DNA from: DATENM01 sp045807725
GTDB lineage: Bacteria; Acidobacteriota; Blastocatellia; UBA7656
Length of the DNA: 64,000 nucleotides
Reading direction: 5' to 3'
Assembly (NCBI GenBank): GCA_045807725.1
Contig: JBJMGV010000025.1
Span: 1-64,000, forward strand
Part shown: positions 41,441 through 50,689 of the stretch, piece after piece
How positions within the stretch are numbered: the first letter of the stretch is position 1
Layout of the letters: every line of letters begins with the position of its first letter
The notes under the pieces: model-generated
What the model was told of the DNA's origin: nothing
The model's input: only the letters and a program-made list of their open reading frames with translations
Database searches by the model: none
Made by a program: the position numbers and the translations under genes

Positions 41441-42673
41441 ATGCAACAACCGTCGAGGATTGCCGCGAAAGATGTGTTCGAGAAAGCACTGTCTTACACG
41501 AAAGCGGACGAGTTTCGCCGTGTCGGACTCTATCCCTATTTCACGGAATTCTCCGGCGCGGTCGATAGCGGTGAGGCCGAAGTGATGATGGGCGACCGTC
41601 GCGTGTTGATGTTCGGCTCGAATAACTATCTCGGATTGACGACGCGCACGGAAGTAAAGGCCGCCGCCATCGAAGCCGTCCGGCAATACGGCACGGGCTG
41701 CTCGGGTTCGCGTATGCTCAACGGCACGATGAGCCTGCACGTGCGGCTCGAAGAAGCGCTGGCGCGATTCATGAAACGCGAAGCGGCGCTCGCCTTCGGC
41801 ACGGGCTTTCAGACCAATCTCGGCGCGCTCTCGACCCTCGCTCAGAAAGGCGATGTGATCATCGCCGACCGCAATATCCATGCGTCGCTGCTGGACGGCT
41901 GCCTGGCGTCGTTCGCGCGCACGACGCGTTATCGCCACAACGATATGCGCGACCTGGCGAAGGTGCTCGAAAGCCTGCCGCCGGACGAAGGCCGCTTGAT
42001 CGTCGTTGACGGCGTCTTTTCGATGGAAGGCGATACGGCCAACCTGCCTGAGATTGTGCGGCTGGCCCGTCAGCACAGCGCCCGCGTTTACGTTGACGAA
42101 GCGCACGGCATCGGCGTGCTCGGCGCTACGGGGCGCGGCGCGGCAGAGCATTACGGCGTTGAAGACGATGTGGACGTAGTGATGGGGACGTTCTCGAAAT
42201 CATTTGCTTCCATCGGCGGCTTCATCGCCGCGCGCCGCGAAGTCATCGAATTCATCAAGCATCACAGCCGCGCCTTCGTCTATTCAGCGTCGCTCGCGCC
42301 GGCCAATGCTGCCGCCGTGCTGAAAGCCATCGAGATTATCGAGCGCGAGCCTGAGCTGCGCGCGCGGCTGCTCGACACCAGCGCCAAGCTCAAGCGCGAG
42401 TTGAAGGCGATGGGGTATCGCCTGCTTGAGCCGCACGAGAGCTTCACGGGCGTCACCCCGATCATCCCGGTCGTCGTCGATGATGAAGTGCTGGTCTGCC
42501 GCTTCTTCTGGGAACTGATGGGCGAAGGCATCTACACCAACCCTGTGCTTGCGCCGGCGGTCGCTCACAGCCTGGTCCGCATCAGTTGTATGGCGACCCA
42601 CAATGACGAACACGTTGACCGCCTGCTCGAAGCCATGCACCGAATCGGCAGGAAGATGGGGATCATTCAATAA
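41441..42673 (+). CDS. Serine palmitoyltransferase-like alpha-oxoamine synthase
   Basis: 410 residues of the PLP-dependent alpha-oxoamine synthase family, which condenses an acyl thioester with an amino acid. The GLYPYFTEFSG segment and VLMFGSNNYLGLT, then GTGCSGSRMLNGTMSLHVRL, resemble bacterial serine palmitoyltransferases of the Bacteroides/Sphingomonas type more than BioF or Kbl. PLP lysine K253 in GTFSKSFASIGG; VDEAHGIGVLGATGRG near 227. The downstream ketosynthase and acyl carrier protein genes suggest an ACP-bound acyl donor. Alternatives are a BioF-like or CqsA-like enzyme. Start ATG 41441, after GGGGTG. Confidence 0.78.
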   Translation: MQQPSRIAAKDVFEKALSYTKADEFRRVGLYPYFTEFSGAVDSGEAEVMMGDRRVLMFGSNNYLGLTTRTEVKAAAIEAVRQYGTGCSGSRMLNGTMSLHVRLEEALARFMKREAALAFGTGFQTNLGALSTLAQKGDVIIADRNIHASLLDGCLASFARTTRYRHNDMRDLAKVLESLPPDEGRLIVVDGVFSMEGDTANLPEIVRLARQHSARVYVDEAHGIGVLGATGRGAAEHYGVEDDVDVVMGTFSKSFASIGGFIAARREVIEFIKHHSRAFVYSASLAPANAAAVLKAIEIIEREPELRARLLDTSAKLKRELKAMGYRLLEPHESFTGVTPIIPVVVDDEVLVCRFFWELMGEGIYTNPVLAPAVAHSLVRISCMATHNDEHVDRLLEAMHRIGRKMGIIQ

Positions 42674-42750
42674 CGATGAAGGATGAAGGATGAATGATGA
42701 ATTAAAGACATCAGGTCAGTTCATCATTCATCCTTCATCATTCATCATTT
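42674..42750. repeat. Heptad-word hairpin 11 (GATGAAG/GATGAAT)
   Basis: CGATGAAGGATGAAGGATGA, then ATGATGAATTA at 42674-42704, is inverted at 42718-42750 (AGTTCATCATTCATCCTTCA, then TCATTCATCATTT). It fills the whole gap between the palmitoyltransferase-like and ketosynthase genes, leaving no obvious ribosome-binding site for the latter. Confidence 0.8.
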
Positions 42751-42754
42751 GATT

Positions 42755-43999
42755 ATGAGGCGAGTTGCGGTAACAGGCATAGGGTTGATCACGCCCGTCG
42801 GGTGCGGGCGTGAAGCCGTGTGGTCGGCGCTCACGGCGGGGCGCAGCGGTATTGCGCGCATCGAACAATTCGATACCTCCAACCTGAGGACGAACATCGC
42901 CGGCGTCTGCCGCGACTTTCGCGCCCTCGACTTCTTCGACGAACGCGAGCTGTCGCGGCTTGATCGCGTCTCGCAGATAGCCATCGCCGCGACCGAGATG
43001 GCGACGCGCGAAGCTGGCCTGATCAACGGCCAGTTGGATAGCTATGACGTTGGCGTGATTCTGGGGACGGGCTTCGGCGGGCAAGGCTCGATTGAAGAAT
43101 ACTGCGGCGCGTTCTTCTCAAACGGCAAGGGGCGGCGCTCGGCGCTTGCCATCCCGAAGTCGATGTATAACGCGTCGTCTTCAAACATCGCCATACGCTT
43201 CAAGACGCGCGGCCCTAACCTGACGGTGACGACGGCCTGCTCGTCGGGCGCGAACGCCATCGGCCAGGCTTTCCATCTGATTCGCTACGGCCACGCCGAA
43301 CGAATGATCGCCGGCGGCGCGGACGCACCCGTCACGCCTGTCGTGATGGACGCGTGGAAAGATATGCGCGTGCTCTCGACCCGCAATGATCCGCCCGAAC
43401 GCGCCTGCAAGCCGTTCAGCGCTAACCGCGACGGCTTTGTGCTTTCTGAAGGCGCAGGCATCGTCGTGCTTGAAGCGATGGAGCTGGCCGTCGCGCGCGG
43501 CGCGCATATCTACGCAGAGATCATCGGCTACGGCTCGACGGCGGATGCGGCGCACATTACATTTCCCGATCCCGACGGCGAGGCCAACGCCATCCTGCGC
43601 GCGCTCAAAGATGCGGGCATCACGCCAGCAGAGATCGATCACATCAACGCGCACGGCACGGCGACCAAGCTCAATGATCAGTCCGAGACTGAAGCCATCA
43701 AGCGCGTCTTCGGCAGCCGCGCGCACGAGATTCCAATCAACTCGATCAAGTCCATGCTCGGCCACACGATGGGCGCAGCGGGCGCGATTGAGTTCATCGC
43801 AACGACGCTGGCCATCGACAGTCAGGTTCTCCCCCCGACGATCAACTACGAAGAAGCCGATCCGCAGTGTGATCTCGACTACATTACCGAAGGCGCGCGG
43901 CAGATCAGCGGCGGCAACCGGCTGCGCACGGCGATGTCGGACTCGTTCGGCTTCGGCGGCAACAACGCGGTTCTTGTCGTGCGCGCCTATCAAGGGTAA
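42755..43999 (+). CDS. Beta-ketoacyl-ACP synthase II-like ketosynthase
   Basis: 414 residues from ATG 42755 (TTG 42749 possible). KAS fold: VTGIGLITPVGCGREAVWSA at the start; the Cys-His-His triad C162 (TTACSSGANA), H300 (NAHGTATKLND) and H337 (MLGHTMGAAGA); and SFGFGGNNAVLVVRAY at the end. It elongates acyl-ACP by malonyl-ACP condensation. It sits between a serine palmitoyltransferase-like gene and an ACP gene, so it may be dedicated to a special lipid rather than housekeeping fatty acid synthesis. The usual fabD/fabG neighbours are absent. Confidence 0.9.
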   Translation: MRRVAVTGIGLITPVGCGREAVWSALTAGRSGIARIEQFDTSNLRTNIAGVCRDFRALDFFDERELSRLDRVSQIAIAATEMATREAGLINGQLDSYDVGVILGTGFGGQGSIEEYCGAFFSNGKGRRSALAIPKSMYNASSSNIAIRFKTRGPNLTVTTACSSGANAIGQAFHLIRYGHAERMIAGGADAPVTPVVMDAWKDMRVLSTRNDPPERACKPFSANRDGFVLSEGAGIVVLEAMELAVARGAHIYAEIIGYGSTADAAHITFPDPDGEANAILRALKDAGITPAEIDHINAHGTATKLNDQSETEAIKRVFGSRAHEIPINSIKSMLGHTMGAAGAIEFIATTLAIDSQVLPPTINYEEADPQCDLDYITEGARQISGGNRLRTAMSDSFGFGGNNAVLVVRAYQG

Positions 44000-44075
44000 A
44001 CTGTACGCCTTGGCATTCGTACCCAGGCCCCAAACTCGGACAACACGGAGACGGTTGAACTGAAGGAAAAGAGCT

Positions 44076-44333
44076 ATGACCAGACAAGCGTTTGAGTCCA
44101 TCGAGGACGCTGTGAAGAACATCATCGTCGCGGAGCTGCGCGTCGACCGCGATCAACTAGCGCCGGCAACCCACCTCATGAAAGACCTCGGCGCTGACTC
44201 GCTCGACGCGCTCAATATCGCCCTGCGGTTGGAAGAAGCCTTCAAGATCAAAATACCCGACGACGCCATTCCTAAATTCTTAACCGTCAGCGACATCATC
44301 ATCGGCGTCAATGAACACCTGGCCGCCCAGTGA
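44076..44333 (+). CDS. Acyl carrier protein
   Basis: 85 residues with the phosphopantetheine attachment site in LGADSLDALNI (Ser42), followed by LEEAFKIKIPDDAIPKFLTV. In canonical AcpP the segment reads DSLD(T/A)VELVMALEEEFG, so this is a divergent or specialised ACP. It lies 76 bases after the ketosynthase gene and before a strong terminator, closing the three-gene unit. The probable role is carrying the acyl chain for the palmitoyltransferase-like enzyme. Confidence 0.92.
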   Translation: MTRQAFESIEDAVKNIIVAELRVDRDQLAPATHLMKDLGADSLDALNIALRLEEAFKIKIPDDAIPKFLTVSDIIIGVNEHLAAQ

Positions 44334-44404
44334 CGCGCCGCATCGGCGGCAACGGCTGCGCGCCGTTCGATTGATTGCCGGCCATTTCTTCGATCTGCAA
44401 TAAA

Positions 44405-44446
44405 GAGGCGGCGCAAATCGTGGTGAGCTTGCGCCGCCTCTTCTTT
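44405..44446 (+). terminator. Intrinsic terminator after the acyl carrier protein gene
   Basis: GAGGCGGCGCAA (44405-44416) and TTGCGCCGCCTC (44429-44440) form a perfect 12-bp stem with a 12-base loop, followed by TTCTTT. It lies 72 bases after the stop. Confidence 0.85.
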
Positions 44447-44505
44447 CCTGCCCAGGTTGCTTCCTATTTCAAAATCGCCGCCGTTCACGTAATCTCACTG
44501 ACATT

Positions 44506-46824
44506 ATGGAGCCTTCACGGCGGCGCGCTTCGATCATCACGAGATTAAGCGATGGCGCTCGCCCGCTCTTTTGGGTGAGCCTCGCTTTACTTCTGCTTGT
44601 GCCGCTGGTCTTCAGCACGGCGGTGCACCGGACGTTTACGCTACCGAAGGTCGCGCTGTTGCTCATCGGATCGGCAACGCTCATTGCTTTGCTGGCAATC
44701 AAGCTGTGGTCGCAGGCGGGCGAAAGATGGTCGGCACTGCGCTCAAGGCACGTCGCCGTCATCGGTCTGTATGTCGGTATGATGGCTGTCTCGACCGCCG
44801 TCGGTGTCGCGCCGCGCGTAGGGTTGTTCGGCAGTTTTGAAAATCAGATGGGGCTGATGACGCGAGTCTGCTTTTTGATTTGTTGCCTGAGCCTCATCCT
44901 CGGCATCGGCAATCACTGGGCGCGGCTGCGACAATCGCTCTGGGTTATTACGATCACCGGGCTGGTCGCCGCGACCTATGGGTTCGTGCAGTTCTTCGGC
45001 CACGACCCCTTCTTATCAACCGGCCTCTACACTTTTGACTCTATGAGCGGGCGCATCGTGCGCGTCATCTCGACGCTGGGGCACGCTGACTACCTCGGTA
45101 ATTTTCTGCTCTACACGACGCCGGTGAGCGCCGCTTTGGCGCTGGCGCATCGGGGCCGAGCGCGATTGCTGGCGCTGGTGGCGATGGTGCTTTCGGCTCT
45201 GGTCATCGTCTTCAGCGGCACGCGTGGCGCAATACTCGGCTTGATCGTCGCGGCGCTGATTTTTCTGCTGGTTGTGTTGAGAGGGAAGTGGTCGCTGGTT
45301 TGGCGCAGTCGTCAACTACAGCGCGGCGCGGTGGTCGCTGCGCTGGTTGTCGTCGCCGTGATTGGGTTGATTGCCGCTAATCCGGCTTCACGTCACCTCG
45401 TCACGCGCGCTCGCGCCGCTATTGCCGAAGGCGCGAGCGGCGCGGGTCGCACGCTGCTGTGGCGCGACACGCTGCCGATGCTGCCGGCTTACGGGCTGGC
45501 CGGTTGTGGCCCCGAAGGCTTTCGCAAAGCGTTTCTGCCATATAAGTCAAAAGCGCTTGCCCAGCTTGCGCCGCAGACCAACAACGAAAGCCCGCATAAT
45601 GCCTATCTCGACGCCGCCATCTCGTTCGGCCTGCCGGGCGCGATGCTTTACGTAGCGGTGCTGGCCTCGGCGCTGCTGCTGCTGCTGCGCGCCGGGCGTC
45701 GCGCGACAGACAATGCGATGAAGATTAGTTTTGCCGGCATTCTATCGGCGCTCGCGGGCGTAGCCGTGCACAACCTGTTCATCTTTGATCAGATTCCGAC
45801 GGGACTCTACTTCTTCGCCTTTGCGGCGTTGGCGCAGGCGGCGTTGAATGTAACGAACACTACGCAAGCTCCGAGCGATGCGCCGCGCAGCAATCCCGCC
45901 GTCAAGACTAATGCCGCGAGGTTATCCCTGTGGTTGAATCGCGGGATGGCATTGGCGTGTCTCGTCATCGCTGTAGCCGCGTGGGGCTACGCGCTGGCTC
46001 AGGTGCGCGCCGACATCCAGATGCGGCGCTCGTTTGCCTCGGCTATGGCGGGTGATTTCGACGGCGCAGTGACGGCAGGCCGTGGCGCGGCGGACGGCAT
46101 TGATCCGACCGGCGCTTATCAGTTTGAACTGGCGCGCTCGCTTGCGCTGTTTGCTGACGTTGCGCAAGCGAGGCTGAATCAACCCGCTGTCTCAAAGGCC
46201 GAAGCGGATCGCTTGATGGCGGCGCGGGCTTCTGCGCTCAGTGAAGCGATGACGGCGGCGCAGGCTTCGCTTGCGCACACGCTGACGCCCGATTCCAATG
46301 ATGTGCTGCTCGCCTATCTCGCCTTGCGTTCTGGAGATGTGGTGAAGTTGCGCGATGCCGCAACCGCCGCGCTGCGCCTCGATCCTTACTTCGCAAACAA
46401 TCACTGGCTGATGGCCGAAGCGCTGTTGATGGAAGGCGACGCGTCGCAGGCAAAGCGCGAAGCCGAAGCGGCCCTGGAGATCAATCCCTATTCGCGGGAA
46501 GCGCGTGACGTGTTTAAGCGGGCGCGTGGCGATGACAATGAGGCGAAGCAGACGGTCGAAGGTTTATTGGCGCAAGCGCGAGACTATGTAAATCAAGGCC
46601 AGACGCATAAGGCACGCAGACGGCTGCTACGCGCCTTGCAACAATCTGGCGGCCACTGCTTTGAATGTCACCGCGCGCTGGCCCTGGTCTGCGAGTCAGA
46701 GGGACGCGCGGAAAAAGCGCTCGCCGAATGGCAGATGGTCGCCGCGCAGGCGTCTGACCGCGCGGCGATTGAAGAAGCGCAATCGCACATCGCTTCACTC
46801 AAACAGAAAGCGCCCGGCCAATAA
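44506..46824 (+). CDS. O-antigen ligase/polymerase (Wzy_C) with C-terminal TPR region
   Basis: 772 residues. About ten to twelve membrane segments fill the first 460 residues. The Wzy_C/WaaL-type periplasmic loop includes STLGHADYLGNFLLYTTPVS, SGTRGAILGLIVAALIF and NNESPHNAYLDAAISFGLPG. The last 300 residues are soluble and helical with TPR-like repeats (LDPYFANNHWLMAEALLMEG, ALEINPYSREARDVFKRARG). It probably attaches or polymerises surface polysaccharide, acting in the inner membrane with its C terminus in the periplasm. Close to, but not in an operon with, the ACP unit. Confidence 0.85.
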   Translation: MEPSRRRASIITRLSDGARPLFWVSLALLLLVPLVFSTAVHRTFTLPKVALLLIGSATLIALLAIKLWSQAGERWSALRSRHVAVIGLYVGMMAVSTAVGVAPRVGLFGSFENQMGLMTRVCFLICCLSLILGIGNHWARLRQSLWVITITGLVAATYGFVQFFGHDPFLSTGLYTFDSMSGRIVRVISTLGHADYLGNFLLYTTPVSAALALAHRGRARLLALVAMVLSALVIVFSGTRGAILGLIVAALIFLLVVLRGKWSLVWRSRQLQRGAVVAALVVVAVIGLIAANPASRHLVTRARAAIAEGASGAGRTLLWRDTLPMLPAYGLAGCGPEGFRKAFLPYKSKALAQLAPQTNNESPHNAYLDAAISFGLPGAMLYVAVLASALLLLLRAGRRATDNAMKISFAGILSALAGVAVHNLFIFDQIPTGLYFFAFAALAQAALNVTNTTQAPSDAPRSNPAVKTNAARLSLWLNRGMALACLVIAVAAWGYALAQVRADIQMRRSFASAMAGDFDGAVTAGRGAADGIDPTGAYQFELARSLALFADVAQARLNQPAVSKAEADRLMAARASALSEAMTAAQASLAHTLTPDSNDVLLAYLALRSGDVVKLRDAATAALRLDPYFANNHWLMAEALLMEGDASQAKREAEAALEINPYSREARDVFKRARGDDNEAKQTVEGLLAQARDYVNQGQTHKARRRLLRALQQSGGHCFECHRALALVCESEGRAEKALAEWQMVAAQASDRAAIEEAQSHIASLKQKAPGQ

Positions 46825-46835
46825 TGCCGACTGTC

Positions 46836-48767
46836 TCAAGGACAGCTACACGTGTTATTCGTCAGGTCGTTGTCTTGAATGACGAACGTCAGACCTGACG
46901 CAAGAATCTTGATGGTCGCGCTGCCTTGCCTGGTGCAGGAGTTGACCGAGGCGCTGACGCTGCGATCCGGTCGCTTCGGGTCAGGCCCTGCGTCGCTGAG
47001 TTCAACTTTGCATCCCGAATTCTGTACACGCCCTGCGCCTGTGAGGCTGATGCCTTTCCTACAGTTGATAAACTGATAAGCGCCGGTCATCAAGTTAAAG
47101 CGCAGGATGTTGCCGTTGGCTTCGTCCTGCACGCAGAAGTCAGAGCCGCTGGTGACGCTTGTAGTCGCCGTCGCCGAGTTGTTGGCCGTGTTCGGATCAA
47201 TCCCTTGATGCGATACGGTCGCGGTGTTCGAGAGGTTGAAGCCCGCGCCGGGCGTGACGTGCAGCATCAACGCGAATTGCAGCGAGTTCGGAATCCCGGT
47301 TCCCGGCACGGCTGGCAGGAACATCGTCGTACAACTGACGGTTCCCGTGCTGCCCACGGGCGGAGTCGTGCAGACTGGCGGCGTGAAGGCCGTGCCATAG
47401 CTGGTCAACAACATCAATGACTCGAAGGTTGTACCGGGCGGCAGCATATCCGTGAGCAGCACGTTATTCGCGCGCTGCGGCCCGTTGTTACTCAATGTGA
47501 TTAAGTAAGTGATGTCGCTGCCGACGGCGACAGGCCCGGACGGCCCGGTCTTGGCGACTGCCAGATCGGCCATCGTTCCGACGAAGCTGATCTCATTGCC
47601 GAAGACCTGATAGGTGTAGCCGGGGCAGGACTGGCCCGGTTGTATGTTGTAAACGATGATCGAGAACGGCGCGTTGTGGCAGACGGTGAACTCCAAGTTG
47701 ACCGTCCCGAAGCCGGCGGCACCGCCAAGGTAGTTGGCGCAGAGGTCTGTCGGATCGAACTGCGGGCTGTAAGCGGCCATAAAGAGCGCGCCCGGGCAGG
47801 AGTTTATGAAGCTGACGAATACTCTCTGGTTGAGCGGCGAGTTGTTCATGAAGAAGTATTCGTCGTAGAAGCGTGTGCCGATGGGCCGGGTGGTCAGGCA
47901 GTCAAGCCCGAAGCCGTTCACGTGGCGCGGCCCCGTGAAGCTCGGCTCGGTGAAGTCAATCGAATCCGAGACCGTCGCCACGAGCGGCGTCCCCTGTTCC
48001 GGCAGCAGCGCCTGTGAGCCGAAGGTCATCAGCGGCGCGTCAGCCGAACGAGCGGCCTTGCGGTTGCGACGTATGGCCCGCCGCAGTTGTTTGGGCGTCT
48101 GGTCGGCCCGCGTGAATTGCCCGACCTCGCCGTCGCCGGCGGGCTGATTTATGCCGCCGGTGAACGGGCCATCGAAGACAATTGCGCTGGTGCCGGCCAC
48201 TTGAATCTGATAGCTGCTACAGGTCACGCCCGGTTCCAGCCCATAGACGACGAGCGAGAACTGGCTGTTGCCGCATACGTTGAATTGCCAGCTTATGTCG
48301 CCGGAGTTACCCGCCGAGGCCAGAAAGTTCGCGCAGATGTTGGTCGGGTCGAATTGCGGGCTGTAGGCCGCCATGTAGGTGTTGAAGCCGCAGCCGGAAT
48401 GGAAGGTGACGCTCACGCGCTGCGGCAGCGGCGAGGTGTTATGAAAGAAGAACTGGTCGTAAAAGCGCGCGCCGACGACGCCGGTCGGCTGGCAGAAGCG
48501 GTCGCTGGGGACGCCCAGGCGAGAATGGCGCTGACCCGTGAAGGTGGGGTCACTCGCGCTGATCGCGCCGTTGATGGTGGCGATAATGCCTGTGCCTTGC
48601 AACGCCGTCACGCCGCTCGGCGCAGGGCTTGCCTCACCCGGCGGTGGGCCTGCTGCATCGCCCGGCGGCAACCAGACGATCAAAAATAATCCGAGCAGAA
48701 AAGCGCCCAACAGAAGATCGAACGCCAAACGCCGCAAGCACGAGAAGTCGCTGGATGAGCCGGCCAT
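46836..48767 (-). CDS. Secreted protein with duplicated domain, DUF11 and CVQD C-terminal domain
   Basis: 643 residues from ATG 48767 (AAAGGAGG upstream). One N-terminal hydrophobic signal or anchor (LAFDLLLGAFLLGLFLIVWL). Two copies of an unfamiliar domain of about 140 residues follow (about 60-205 and 265-400), sharing FYDQFFFHNTSPLPQRV / FYDEYFFMNNSPLNQRV and YMAAYSPQFDPTNICANFL / FMAAYSPQFDPTDLCANYL. A DUF11 repeat follows (ADLAVAKTGPSGPVAVGSD). The last 100 residues, from CVQDEANGN to DLTNNTCSCP, match the end of the giant nuclease at 8163-13289. Surface or secreted role; function unknown. Confidence 0.75.
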   Translation of the reverse strand: MAGSSSDFSCLRRLAFDLLLGAFLLGLFLIVWLPPGDAAGPPPGEASPAPSGVTALQGTGIIATINGAISASDPTFTGQRHSRLGVPSDRFCQPTGVVGARFYDQFFFHNTSPLPQRVSVTFHSGCGFNTYMAAYSPQFDPTNICANFLASAGNSGDISWQFNVCGNSQFSLVVYGLEPGVTCSSYQIQVAGTSAIVFDGPFTGGINQPAGDGEVGQFTRADQTPKQLRRAIRRNRKAARSADAPLMTFGSQALLPEQGTPLVATVSDSIDFTEPSFTGPRHVNGFGLDCLTTRPIGTRFYDEYFFMNNSPLNQRVFVSFINSCPGALFMAAYSPQFDPTDLCANYLGGAAGFGTVNLEFTVCHNAPFSIIVYNIQPGQSCPGYTYQVFGNEISFVGTMADLAVAKTGPSGPVAVGSDITYLITLSNNGPQRANNVLLTDMLPPGTTFESLMLLTSYGTAFTPPVCTTPPVGSTGTVSCTTMFLPAVPGTGIPNSLQFALMLHVTPGAGFNLSNTATVSHQGIDPNTANNSATATTSVTSGSDFCVQDEANGNILRFNLMTGAYQFINCRKGISLTGAGRVQNSGCKVELSDAGPDPKRPDRSVSASVNSCTRQGSATIKILASGLTFVIQDNDLTNNTCSCP

Positions 48768-49010
48768 AGAGAATCCTCCTTTGGAAAATCTATCTCGTCT
48801 GCAACTCACAGAAGGTCACGCGCTGGACAGAGTTGATGAAGGGAAGTTTCGGTGACGGTAAATGCTTTGCAACCGCCGCGCACGGAACGCGGCAGTATGC
48901 TATGTCAACTGGCAGGTCGAGTCAAGCAGAAATAGAACAAGAAAGGGGTTATCATTACATACAAACGAAGCAACGCGGGCGGCACGGACGCTCGGCCACC
49001 CGCGCCGATC

Positions 49011-49604
49011 TTATCCGCCGCTGTTTTTGCGCAGCTCCATCAGCACCTGCTTGGCGACGGCTTTGAGCGTATCAAAGACGCCGACGCCGCGACTGGCAAC
49101 GCCCTCGAAGACCGGCTCGTTTTGGCGCAGCAACTCGGCCTTCAGTTCGTCAACCGAGACGACGTTCGGCAGGTCGCGCTTGTTCAGTTGCAAGACGTAG
49201 GGCAGCTTCGTCAGATCGTAGCCGTGCTGCTTGAGATTGAGTTCAAGGTTGAAAAGCGATTCGGCGTTGGCGTCCATGCGCTCGCGTTGCGAGTCGGCGA
49301 CAAAGACGACGCCGTCAACACCTTTGAGGATGAGCTTGCGGCTGGCGTCATAGAAGACCTGACCCGGAACCGTGTAAAGATGAAAGCGCGTCTTAAAGCC
49401 GCGCACCGTGCCGAGGTCGAGCGGCAGGAAGTCGAAAAAGAGCGTACGGTCGGTTTCGGTCGCCAGACTGATGAGCTTGCCTTTGGCCTGCTGGGCAGTC
49501 GAATCGTAGATGAATTGCAGGTTGGTGGTCTTGCCGCCAAGGCCCGGCCCGTAATAAACAATCTTGCAATTGATCTCGCGCGAGGCGTAGTTGATGAACG
49601 TCAA
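49011..49604 (-). CDS. mglA: MglA-like Ras-family polarity GTPase
   Basis: 197 residues of the bacterial small GTPase MglA family. P-loop YYGPGLGGKTTNLQFIYDST (about residues 18-37), the PGQVFY switch region near 79, and base recognition LNKRDLP near 145. In Myxococcus, MglA-GTP marks the leading pole for motility. It lies 82 bases downstream of the matching mglB gene. In non-motile bacteria the pair is implicated in cell polarity or surface processes. Confidence 0.93.
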   Translation of the reverse strand: MTFINYASREINCKIVYYGPGLGGKTTNLQFIYDSTAQQAKGKLISLATETDRTLFFDFLPLDLGTVRGFKTRFHLYTVPGQVFYDASRKLILKGVDGVVFVADSQRERMDANAESLFNLELNLKQHGYDLTKLPYVLQLNKRDLPNVVSVDELKAELLRQNEPVFEGVASRGVGVFDTLKAVAKQVLMELRKNSGG

Positions 49605-49686
49605 GGCTCGTATCCCTTATGGCAATGCCGGTGAGATTGGGGCCATCTCCCGTGCGTTTCTGCTTGAGGGGCAAGCGGACAGCCGG

Positions 49687-50178
49687 CTAACTGAACAGCG
49701 CGTCGATGTCTTCTTCGGTGATCTCAGCGAAGGGCGAATCGAGCGCAAATCCCATCTCGCGCTCGCGGTCAATCTTGCGGTCAATCGCTTCAAAGATGGC
49801 GTTCATCTCGGCGGTGGCGCGCTTGACGCGCAGCCGCACCAGGCCGAGGCTTGAGCGCTCGTCGAAGATGACGACCAGGATGACGCGGTTGGCGACGATA
49901 GAGATATGGATGTTGTCGCGCTCGCCTTCGTGCGAGAGAACCGGAAAGCCCTGCTCGCCGATCAGGTGCGCGAGGCCATCGGTGGCGGCGACATTGCCCG
50001 CAGTCAGGCTCGCCAGGCTGGTGGTGTCGAGGTTGAGCATCTCGCCGTGTGCCGCGATCTGCTGGCCGTTTTTATCGACCAGAAAGACGAACTTGGCGTT
50101 GGCGTCCGCGCACAATCGCGTGATGACGTTCTTGAGCTGCCCATATTCCTCTTCGTACATTACGACCGGAGCCGCCAT
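49687..50178 (-). CDS. mglB: Roadblock/LC7 protein, MglB-like GTPase-activating partner
   Basis: 163 residues. Roadblock fold: ITRLCADANAKFVFLVDKNG, GQQIAAHGEMLNLDTTSLAS, and HISIVANRVILVVIFDERSS. The C terminus carries an acidic segment (EITEEDIDALF). It forms the expected MglB-MglA order, so it is predicted to be the GAP and polarity partner of the neighbouring GTPase. RBS AAGGAGAAGG upstream. Confidence 0.9.
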   Translation of the reverse strand: MAAPVVMYEEEYGQLKNVITRLCADANAKFVFLVDKNGQQIAAHGEMLNLDTTSLASLTAGNVAATDGLAHLIGEQGFPVLSHEGERDNIHISIVANRVILVVIFDERSSLGLVRLRVKRATAEMNAIFEAIDRKIDREREMGFALDSPFAEITEEDIDALFS

Positions 50179-50461
50179 TCCTTCTCCTTAAGCGAAACAC
50201 CGAGGCAAGCGCGGCCACGAGCGGCGCGATTTCCTTGCGCTGGGTCTTCAATGCGAACGTTTGCGAATTGCATTACAAAACGTCCGACAGGTCGATGGGT
50301 AAGGGCGTCGACAGGGGCATTCGTGGGGTGAGCCTGTTATAGCATGGCCTCGTGGGGGCTTCAAGAGTTTTCCTCGCTGCTTCTTTATCGCAATCGAGCG
50401 CCGCTTTCGTGACCGCGCTGGCCGGTCTATACTCAAATGGAAAAGCCGGGAGGTGATTGGT

Positions 50462-50689
50462 ATGGCCAACGTGATTGACGAAGAAGAACTCGAACGCCGC
50501 CGCACGCCGGAACAGCGCGAAGCCTGGGCGCGGCTCCTCAAACAAGCCGAGGAGCAGGGCATAACGCCGATGACGAAAGAAAAGCTTGATGCCATGGCCG
50601 GTGTCTGGCCGGAAGATGAGAGTGTTGATGAATTCCTTGAAGCGCGCGAAAGATGGCGTAGAGAAGGCCGCCGCAGGGAGTTACCTTGA
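50462..50689 (+). CDS. Putative antitoxin of a PIN-toxin pair
   Basis: 75 residues, highly charged (MANVIDEEELERRRTPEQRE at the start). GGGAGGTG lies upstream of ATG 50462. The stop overlaps the start of the PIN-domain gene (TTGA). Size, charge and overlap fit an antitoxin. No DNA-binding fold is recognisable, and the family is not identified. Confidence 0.65.
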   Translation: MANVIDEEELERRRTPEQREAWARLLKQAEEQGITPMTKEKLDAMAGVWPEDESVDEFLEARERWRREGRRRELP

